64,000 nucleotides of DNA from Zanthoxylum bungeanum (taxonomy: Eukaryota; Streptophyta; Magnoliopsida; Sapindales; Rutaceae). Positions 55,540 through 64,000 of this stretch are shown here, piece after piece; within the stretch, counting starts at the first letter, position 1, and the number at the start of each line of letters is the position of its first letter. The translations under genes and the position numbers were made by a program. Location of the stretch: NCBI GenBank assembly GCA_019454045.1, contig SKCR01021443.1, forward strand, positions 1 to 64,000, read 5' to 3'. The notes beneath the pieces were generated by a model that made no database searches, had not been told where the DNA came from, and was given only the letters and a program-made list of their open reading frames with translations.

Positions 55540-56573
55540 GTGTTACTCGTATCAGAGGTCTATGGTGGCGATCATCTGAAAATGGGAAACTCTTCTACCT
55601 CTAGAGTGGTTGGACAAGGCACATTGGTTCTGAAGATGACATTTGGGAAAGAGCTTACATTGAAGAATGTCTTGCATGTTCCTGATATTCGGAAAAACTT
55701 GGTTTCGAGTTCACTCTTTAGCAAGAATGGTTTCAAGCTTGTATTTGTTTATGATAAGTTTATTTTGACCAAGAATGATGTTTATGTAGGAAAAGAATAC
55801 CTCACTGAGGGCCTTTTCAAGTTCAATGTAATGACTATCAATCGACATAGTGCTAATAACAAAGCTACATCTTATGCTTATATTATTGAGTCACAAAATA
55901 TATGGCATGGGAGGTTAGGACATGTTAATTATGATACAATGCGTAAATTAATTAACATGGACCTTATACCTAAATTTAAAATTGATAACCAACATAAATG
56001 TGAGGCATGTGTTGAAGCAAAAATGCATAGAGCATCATTTCATCCATAGAATGAAGTTCTGAACCCTTGGAACTTGTACACCCTGATGTGTGTGATATGA
56101 ATATTGTGCAAACAAGAGGCGGTAAAAAGTACTTTGTCTCTTTTATCGATGACATCATAAGATTCTGTTATGTGTATTTGCTGAGGAGCAAAGGTGAAGC
56201 TATTGAGAGCTTTATACATTATACGAACGAAGTTGAAAATCAACTTGGCAAGAAAATCAAAAGAATCAGGAGTGATAGAGGTGGTGAATATGTGACACCA
56301 TTTGGTGAATATTGTTCCAATCATGGAATTATTCATGAAACTACTGCTCTTTATTCACTTCAACAAAACGGGATTGCTGAGCGCAAAAACCAAACATTGA
56401 AGGAAATGATGAACGCCATGTTGACAAGTTGTGGTTTACCCCAGAACTTATGGGGGGAAGCCTTGCTTTCTGCCAACTACGTTCTTAACAAGCTACCTCA
56501 CAGAAGATTAGACAAGACACCATATGAATTATGGAAAGGTCACGCATTTTCCTACAAATATCTGAAAGTATGA
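55540..56573 (+). pseudogene. pol: Copia-A(+) integrase
   Basis: Open stretch 55540-56049 has the protease remainder and the GAG-pre-integrase zinc region (IWHGRLGHVNYDTMRKL, then CEACVEAKMHRASF). After a stop and frame shift, 56067-56573 is the integrase core: VHPDVCDMN, GGKKYFVSFIDDIIRF, IRSDRGGEYVTPFG, then LQQNGIAERKNQTLKEMMNA. The D, D and E catalytic positions all appear present. The segment ends LPHRRLDKTPYELWKG. Confidence 0.9.
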
Positions 56574-57636
56574 GGGTGTCTCGCCAAAATGATTTTCCTA
56601 AACCTAATAAGGTTATAATAGGACCCATGACTGTTGATTGTATATTCATTGGATATGCTCATAACAGTAGTGCGTATCGATTCTTGGTACATAAGTCTCA
56701 AATTTCTGACATCAATCCAAATATGATAATTGAGTCAAGGAATGTGACATTCTTTGAAGAGACATTTTCTTGTAAGGAAAGACAAAGAATAGAGTCTCTC
56801 AAAAGAACTATTGATACTGTCAAAGGCAGTGATCAAGTTGACCAAGAATCATATCAATATGAAAATGTTGAGGAAATTGAACCTAGACGTAGCAAAAGAG
56901 CTAGAACATCTAAGTCATTTGGACCCGATTTTCTGACATATTTGTTAGAAAATGAGCCTCAAGCCTATAAAGAAGCAATATCTTCGTCGGAGGCACCTTT
57001 GTGGAAAGAGGCTATCAATAGTGAGATTAATTCCATCCTACAAAACCATACTTGGGAGTTGGTTGATCATCCTTTAGGTTGTAAGCCACCAGGTTACAAA
57101 TGGATATTCAAACGGAGGATGAAACCAGATGGATCAATAGATAAGTACAAGACAAGACTTGTCATAAAAGATTATAGACAAAATGAAGGCTTTGATTACT
57201 TTGATACATATTCACCAGTGACTCGTATCACATCAATAAGAATGCTTATAGCCATAACAACTATATTTGGTCTTGAAATACATCAAATGGATGTGAAGAT
57301 GACCTTCTTAAATGGTGAACTAGATGAAGAGATTTACATTAAACAACCAGAAGGTTTCAATGTTCCTGGATAAAAACAGAAGGTGTACAAACTTGTAAAA
57401 TCTTTATATGGATTGAAACAAGTACCTAAACAATTTCATGAAAAATTGGACAAAGAGATATTGTCAGGTGGATTCAAAATCAATGAGTGTGATAAGTGTG
57501 TATACACCAAATCAACTAAAAAATGACATGTCATTGTGTGTCTCTCTATGTAGACGATATGTTAATAATTAATTGTAATCATGAGATGATTCAGTCTACC
57601 AAGAAAGTATTGACCAACAAATTTGATATTACTGTA
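56531..57636 (+). pseudogene. pol: Copia-A(+) RT, N-terminal part
   Basis: The open 280-codon stretch 56531-57373 has the integrase-RT linker (EPRRSKRARTSKSF) and the RT entry PLWKEAINSEINSILQNHTW, PGYKWIFKRRMKPDGSI, YSPVTRITSIRMLIAI and QMDVKMTFLNGELDEEIY. A stop at 57371 follows. The fingers/palm continue to about 57632 with broken remnants of the YVDD region. The copy ends there. Confidence 0.88.
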
Positions 57637-58375
57637 GCAAACCTAATATAATTAGATTTTCTAATTATATGCTCACATTATATTTATATATTATTAATGA
57701 GATTAATAATATTTATTGTCACAAATGAAAAATATGTTAATTAGTTTAACTTAATGTTTTCTAGAATTCTTTGATTATGAGATAATCAAATCTTGATTAT
57801 GAGATAATCAAGTTAGTAATAATTATGAGATAATTACTACAATATAATTGAAGATACTTTAATCATTATTAAGATGGTGATTTTTATTTACCTTGGAGAC
57901 AAAGCCATATGGCTTGCCATGCTCTCCAACTTATTATGTCTATTAGGTGGCATGTATACACCTAATAGTTTTTTCATTAGCTAATCCATTTTATACTTTG
58001 GTATGGCCTCCACATTTATGTGTTTGCCATTGAAAGAAAGCATTAGATGTTTAATGACAAAGTCCTTGTCTTTAGCTTATCATTTCTTATGCTTTGGTAT
58101 GACATTCACATTTTTGTGTTGGCCATTGCAAGAAAGCATTAGATGTTTAATGATAAGGTTAGTTGGCTTGTGTAAGAGAATATAATCTCCACCATTTCTC
58201 TCACTTCTAAGGTTAACATTTTTGCATTCATTCACACAAGTGCAAAAGAGAGAAAAATGAGAGAGTTCAAGCATTCACAAGTGTTGTGAGAGTGTTTGAA
58301 ATTCCAAAAGCCAAACATCATTGTGACATCTTTATTCCCTAAATTTTTTAGAGTCTAATCTTTGTGAGTGAAGCC
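57637..58375 (+). repeat. Probable LTR H fragment
   Basis: The sequence starts TGTAGCAAACC where Copia-A homology stops, and it is cut at 58375 by LTR E1. It is AT-rich and non-coding, with a tandem duplication of about 96 bp (57991-58086 and 58087-58180). No second copy is seen, so the assignment is tentative. Confidence 0.4.
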
Positions 58376-60181
58376 TGTTGGATAATTATGACCCATAGCA
58401 TCAATATTTGTAGAAGACATTGTGTTTTTGTACAAATTAACTATGTGACAAAAGAAATTTCTATTTTATCATTTTGTAATTGGATTACTTAGATATATAA
58501 ATGATAAAAGTCCTTATGATTAGTTCCGGATTAATAAGATATGAGACAATATTAATCCACGAATGGTTTAATCATTAAATATCCCTAGTCATAGTATTAT
58601 CGACACTGGACATCGATAATGCGAAATAAACTAGTATTACACTTGTGCGCGTTATGGAAGCTTAACGACATAGTTCTCATATATTTAAGTATTGGATACT
58701 TATGCAAGTGTGATAAGAGGTTCTGTTAGCCGTTGGACCGGGAACAGCTTCGCTCTGGATAGACCCCTCCGAATCCTATTGGTAGTATGACTATGTGTCT
58801 ATGGGAATCCGAGTCAGGGTAGGTGTATGTGGTCTTAACCTGAGACTTGCATCGTTAATACGTGCGACAATCAGTACGCTTTGATTTTGGTCGTCCGGAA
58901 CTTTAACAGGTTCTGTGTACGCCTCTTCTGGGTTTATTGAGAATCATAGTGTATTGGGTGTGATGTCAAGATGGAAGTTTCACTTAAGTCATATGGAGAC
59001 GATGATCACGTAGGGATACATAACTAGTACTCTTAAATTCTGTAGCTATCGGGATAGTATGACTAGGTCATGATTATCCAATTACAGAGACTAGTTACTA
59101 GTGATCCGATATATGCTTCGTACGGGGCAGACACAATTCCAGCCCCAGGCCAAGCATGTGACATCAGATATTGGATTTTAATACGCAATACATAGTATAT
59201 TATGCGTGATAAAAATTATATATTCTTCGTTGAATATTTCTGGAGAATTGGGTAGGCACAGTGCTTTGCTAGAAGCCAACCATGTCCTGTAAATCGGTAA
59301 GAACGTGGTACGGGGTACGCACGTGTTTGGATAGTACGATGACCGTATTTTCTGTCAACATATCCAGGGATCTCTTGGGTCGCTTCCCAAAGATTCACCG
59401 ATGACATTTGACTCGAACAGAATTAATCTAGGATTAATTATGAGAGAGAGAAAATTAATCTAGGATTAATTGCGGAAATAATTTATCTGGGATAAAATTC
59501 GAATAGAAGAGAGAAAGCGATTAATATGGAATTAATCGATTAAATAATATATTGGATATATTAATTGAAATCGGATTTCAATGCAGAATTAAAATTGGAT
59601 TTTAATTCGGGCGAACGAATTAATTTGGAATTAATTCGTAAGCGACTTTCGTAATAATTTTGCTAGGCATTATTATTTAATTAATTGGATTTAATTAGGT
59701 CGCAACGGAAAATTCGTTTAATCGAATTAAACGAAACCGGGCCTGAAGTGTGTTGTGTAAGCCAACTTAAATTTTGAATTTAAGTGGTGGGAGCATTTAA
59801 TGCTTTATTTCTTCCAACAAATTTTATTTTTCTTTTTGGAAAAGATATACACAATTTGAGAGGTCAACTTTGGTATTAGTTTTGGAAAACTAAAATATCA
59901 AAAACACTTCATCTCTCTTCTTTCTCTCCTTGGCCGAGAGCCTCCTCCTCTCTTTGAAGTTTTTGTTGCAAAAATTTCAAGCTTGCTAGCACATTTGGAG
60001 TTGATTAAGGTGATAGGGAACTCACCATTGGAAACATTCAACAAAGCTTGGAGCTTCATCAACATACAAAGTTTTTTGAAATCACACATCCGTTCAATGT
60101 AAGTTTTTTCCGCAAACTCACTTGATCATTCACACACTATATCATGACTTAAAGACCTTGGGCATGTCTAGGACACTAACA
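58376..60181 (+). repeat. Copia 5' LTR E1
   Basis: The 1806-bp LTR starts TGTTGGATAATTATGACCC and ends CACTAACA, directly before a perfect tRNA-Met primer site. It is homologous, in reverse, to LTR E2. The R/U5-side region 59421-59785 is a run of short inverted repeats with 3-bp spacers. Confidence 0.88.
59421..59785. repeat. Run of ten short inverted repeats in LTR E1
   Basis: Ten successive perfect inverted repeats have stems of 6-11 bp. Nine have 3-base spacers (TAG, TAG, TGG, TGG, CGG, TGG, TGG, CGA, TTG) and one has a 5-base spacer (ATGGA). Examples are GAATTAAAAT-TGG-ATTTTAATTC (59586-59608) and ACGAATTAATT-TGG-AATTAATTCGT (59615-59639). The E2 LTR keeps the same series. Confidence 0.9.
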
Positions 60182-60182
60182 A

Positions 60183-60195
60183 TGGTATCAGAGCC
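60183..60195 (+). other. Primer binding site (tRNA-Met), element E1
   Basis: TGGTATCAGAGCC, the canonical plant Copia primer site, lies one base after the LTR end. Confidence 0.93.
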
Positions 60196-61797
60196 ATATC
60201 TAAGCATGATTTGTATTTAGGGTTTATGGACTTTATTTAGGGATTTTTTGCTTGGAGTTTGAAAATGCCTAAATTGGTTGTATGGTTGTGTTTTGATGAT
60301 GATGAATTGGATTTGTACATCATAGGATTTGAATAAATTGATTGGATCAAAAATTCCTAAATATCTTAGCATGGCCGAATATAGGAACCCTTGGAACACT
60401 CATGGTAATTTTTGATTTAGACTATTGGATGAGTTTAAGACATTAAATGAATATTGACTGTTGGTTTAATTAGATTGAAATCAAAATTAGATATTATTTA
60501 TGCCCATTGCTGTGAGCTATAACATGTTGGAATGGATTAATTTTGCTTCAATTGTGTTAGACATGAATTGAAATATTAAGCATGATTAATTTGATTAATT
60601 AATGTTTTGGAAATATTAGATTAATAAATTAATTGTGTTAATTACACTTTATTGAAATTAATATGATATTTGGAATATTATGTTAATACAATTAGTCTTT
60701 AAAATTGGATTGGGCTAATTTGTTATATTTGGGCTAATGGGCTTGGTTGAGCCAAGTTTGGTTTTGGACAATTGAGTTGGATCCAATTGGGCCTAAAACC
60801 ATTTCCATAAAGTCCAAATATGACTTTTGGGCCTTTAATAATTTAATTGGGCCTAAATTGATTTTTGGCAAAAGGGTGATTCTTATTGGGCCTTGGCTAT
60901 TGGATTGGATCCATATTAGCAAAGCTCATGCCTAAAGAATTAATTGAAAGCCCATTGGACTTTAATTAAATAAGCATTGGATGCTTATTGGGCCTTTGAG
61001 ACCCATATGGATTGGATTTGGAATCCAAGTCTTTAAGGCACTTAAATAAGTGTAATTATTTAATTTGGAATTAAATTCGAATTAGTATTGGATACAATTT
61101 AAATTGGATTTAAAATTATAGTTTGATATAATTCAAGAATACGTACTTTGAGTATTTATTCTTAAACGAGTTGGACTCGCGCAAATCAAATCGTTGTATG
61201 AACATTGGATGGTCATTAATTCAAAGATTAATTAATTGGATTAGATTGATTGAATAACATGCTTTGTGTGAATACTTGGATGTATTTGTATGAATAATGT
61301 ATATCAGATGGATATTAGAAGGGTGGGAGCAATTTTGGAAATTATTGTAATAAATTTGGAATTTATTAAATTGGACCTGCGTGTCCAGCCTATAATCTCT
61401 TTACTCTTTGTATTTCTATTCTCACCAATTCCCCTCAATGTAAATGAGGTTTATTTATGTATTATGTAATTGGGTAGAAGTATGTATAGTGCTCGCAGGA
61501 GAGAGGAAATAGAGAGATTTGTTCTAGGAATAAATTGTGTTATATATCCATCCGCATATCATTATTAATTTATTCACGCCTTATTATTCTTTTAGAATGC
61601 ATGTTGATGAGACATAATCAAAGATAATAAATTGGTTTCCAATTAACGCGAAAAACATCATTATATATTAAGCGTTTTCCTTCAATTGAGTGGTTCTTTC
61701 TCAATATCCAAGATTGGCTTTGATTTCTTGGCCAAAGTCAAGATCATTGTCCATCGCTGATGTGTTTGAACCAAGAAGGCTTTGTTACATATCACAT
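60196..61797 (+). other. Internal sequence of element E1, no coding signal
   Basis: This is the expected start of the E1 internal region, but no gag is recognised. It is AT-rich with repeated TTGGGCC motifs (60715-60930) and at least seven more TGG-centred inverted repeats (60969-61368). The element is cut at 61797 by LTR E2. Confidence 0.6.
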
Positions 61798-63850
61798 TGT
61801 TGGAGTTCTATGGCCACGAGGATCGAATAACAAGCATAGAAATACATGTGAATACAATCGAGGAAGTTGCGGAATACTTACATCGATCGGTTGAGCGACG
61901 CGGTGACAACAAAAAAGATTTTCTGCCTCCTTGGTGCATTCGGCAGTGACTATTTTTGGCCTCCATGGATTCGGCTTTGTGTGAGCTCCATCAAGATCCA
62001 AGCTTCGTCAAATGTTCCAAGCTCATGGGTGGACTTCCGTATCACCTTCGCATGTCTCTCGGAGTGCTAGCTCTTGATGATTTTGCCACAAAATCACCAC
62101 ACTTTTGCTTCCCTTTTTCTTCCTTGGCTCTCGGCAAACCAGAAGCAGAAGAACAAGAATAGCCCCAAGGGCGTGAATGAGAGGGAGAGGAGAGAAGAGA
62201 GAGTTGTTTGATGGTTGTGTGAAAAAGTGTATCTAATACACTAAATTAATTTCCAAAATTAATTCCTTATTTTCTCTTTCCAAAAGTCAAGCCTTTAAGG
62301 CTCCAACCACTCACATCAACTCCATCAATCAATGAATAGTGACTGGCGTCAATCACTCAAAGTGAAAGACATCTATCACTTGATTGACAAATGATGTGAC
62401 GCTAGATGCGACTAGCGATTTGACGCTTGATGTGACTTGCGTGACACATTTGAATTCGAAATACGAATGCGCTCGCAAATAATCCCGGGCTCGGGTTCGA
62501 TAATTCCAAATTAACGAATTTACCATTGTGACGCAATTAAATGATTACGCCTAGCGAAATCACTATTCATGTCGCTAACGAATTAATTCTAAATTAATTC
62601 GTTCGCCCGAATTAAAATCTAATTTTAATTCCGCGTCGAAATCCAATTTCATATAATATATCGAATATATCATTTTATCGATTAATTCCAAATTTATCGT
62701 CATCTCTCATTTATTGATATTTTATCCAAGATAAAATATCTCCGCAATTAATCCAGATTAATTTTCTCTCTCATCAAATTAATCCCAGATTATTTAAAGT
62801 GCGAGTCATACGTCATCGGTGAATCTTCGGGAAGCGACCCATGAGATCCCCGGATATGTTGGCAGTAAATTCGGTCTTCGGACTATCCGAACACGTAAGT
62901 ACCTATTACTACGTTTATACCGATTTACAAGACAAGGTGGCTTCTAGCAAAGTGCCATGCCTACCCAATTCTCCAGAAATATCCATACAGGAATATAAGG
63001 ATCTATATCAGGCGTAGTATACGTAGTATTGCGTATTTCGATCCAGTATCGGATGATCACATGCAAGGCCTGGGGCTGGTACAGTGTCTGCCCCGTACGA
63101 AGCATATATCGGATTACAAGAAACTAGTCTCTTTATTATCGGATAATCATGACCAAGTCATATTATCCCGATGGTTGCAACCCTTTAGAGAACCAGTTCT
63201 GTATCCCTACGCGATTATCATCTCCATATGACTGGAGTGGCACTTTCGTCTTGACATCACACCCAACACACTACGATTCTCAATATACCCAACAGAGGCG
63301 TACACAGAACATGTTAAAGCCATGGACGACCAAAACCAAAGTATATTGATTGTCGCAAGTATTAGCGGTGCAAGTCTCAGGTTAAGACCAAATACACCTA
63401 CCCTGATTTCGGACTTCCATAGACACATAGTCATACTACCAATGGAATTCCGAGGGGGTCTATCCAGAGCGAAGCTGTTTCCCGTACCATCGGTAAAACA
63501 CAACCTCCTATTACACTTGCATGAGTATCCTATACCCAAATATATGAGAACTATGTTGTTATGCCCTCACAACGCGCATAAGTGTAATACTAGTCTTTTA
63601 CGCATTTATCGATGTCCAATCTCGATAATACTCTGACTATGGATATTTAATGATTTATCCTTCGTGGACTGATACTGTCTCATATCATTCTCAATCGAGG
63701 AACAAATCATAAGGACCTCCTATCATTTATACATCTTGGTGATCTAATCACAAATGATAAGAGTGCAATCTCCTTTGTCACATAGTTAATTTGTACAACA
63801 ACACCATGATCTGTAGAAATAGTGACACTATGGGTCATAATTGTCCAACA
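61798..63850 (-). repeat. Copia 3' LTR E2
   Basis: On the minus strand the 2053-bp LTR starts TGTTGGACAATTATGACCC and ends GAACTCCAACA. It is homologous to E1 from its start through the inverted-repeat region, with divergent ends. The tract GGCCAAGTGGGAGAT (minus strand, 63851-63865) is the polypurine tract, so the internal region lies to the right, beyond the window. Confidence 0.88.
62479..62775. repeat. Run of short inverted repeats in LTR E2
   Basis: The homologue of 59421-59785. Examples: ACGAATTAATT-CTA-AATTAATTCGT (62578-62602), GAATTAAAAT-CTA-ATTTTAATTC (62609-62631), GATATTTTATC-CAA-GATAAAATATC (62716-62740). Stems stay complementary while spacers change. Confidence 0.88.
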
Positions 63851-64000
63851 ATCTCCCACTTGGCCTATAGCTAGTCACTCGAGTGTCTAACACCTGAACT
63901 ATGTACGGTTGGCTCAAATTGCAGAGAAAAGGCTTTCGTCAGCGGATTTGCATGATTATCATCTGATGCGATTTATTCGATCATCACGTCGCCACGATGT
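63851..64000 (-). mobile_element. Start of element E2 internal region (polypurine tract side)
   Basis: The purine tract at 63851-63865 adjoins LTR E2. The remaining bases to the window edge are internal sequence of a minus-strand Copia element and carry no clear coding signal here. Confidence 0.65.

Larger units (their letters stand above)
52981..57636 (+). mobile_element. Copia-A, plus-strand copy, truncated in RT
   Basis: The 5' LTR (52981-53575), a roughly 1-kb leader with CGTTCGAACG palindromes, gag from ATG 54577, protease, integrase and RT are present in Copia order. The match to the minus-strand copy ends at 57632 (TTTGATAT), just after the YVDD region, where another LTR-like sequence (H) begins. 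RNase H and the 3' LTR are not in the window. Stops and frameshifts are present throughout. Confidence 0.9.

Noticed and set aside
58376..63850. E1 and E2 as one giant foldback or terminal-inverted-repeat element
   Set aside because: E1 is followed by a canonical tRNA-Met primer site and E2 is bordered on its right by a polypurine tract. Each is therefore a normal LTR of a separate Copia insertion, in opposite orientations.

Overview
This window looks like gene-poor nuclear DNA of a flowering plant, most likely a eudicot. It is AT-rich, has no bacterial-type operons, and almost all of it can be assigned to plant LTR retrotransposons (Copia and Ty3/Gypsy, with tRNA-Met and tRNA-Asp primer sites), a hAT DNA transposon and a hAT-type MITE. 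No intact host gene was found. The two host-like sequences are a short two-part ORF split by a retroelement at the left edge and a captured LOG (cytokinin-activating enzyme) copy inside a retrotransposon. The species cannot be named from the sequence.

Layout. 1-6.9 kb: a non-autonomous, gag-only Copia-type element (LTRs about 1061-2071 and 5636-6667) that seems to split a small host ORF. 6.9-9.9 kb: a dead hAT transposon (6919-9930) with a perfect 8-bp target duplication. 10.5-18.6 kb and 35.0-35.7 kb: a minus-strand Copia element ('Copia-A') carrying a hAT MITE (11857-12233), a 2.2-kb solo Gypsy LTR (13045-15266), and a minus-strand gag-protease Athila-like element 'C' (18612-34974). C is split by a second Athila-like element 'B' (22858-32790). 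Element D, a Tat-type Gypsy on the minus strand, starts at 35694 inside the Copia-A LTR. Its protease, RT, two RNase H blocks and integrase can be followed to 48.2 kb, with a solo B-family LTR (42237-44390) between RT and RNase H. 48.7-52.7 kb: probable LTR G with probable LTR F inside it. 53.0-57.6 kb: a second Copia-A copy on the plus strand, cut off in RT. 57.6-64 kb: probable LTR H, then two related Copia LTRs in opposite orientation (E1 plus, E2 minus).

How the parts relate. At least three elements (element 1, B, C) keep gag, with or without protease, but have lost RT, RNase H and the integrase core, so they would have to use enzymes made by other elements. B is the most unusual. Between its integrase tail and its 3' LTR it carries, on the same strand, a small basic Cys-rich ORF and an intron-less LOG-like sequence. 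The LOG part has one frameshift and ends in a basic cluster followed by LDLNL, which matches an EAR repression motif. Target-site duplications let most of the nesting order be read directly.

Unexplained structure. E-family LTRs carry a run of about ten short inverted repeats with 3-bp spacers. Element D carries arrays of tiny hairpins whose stems change in a compensatory way, plus an antisense ORF. CGTTCGAACG palindromes cluster in two unrelated element families. B-family LTRs are packed with G-box/ABRE-like ACGTG motifs.
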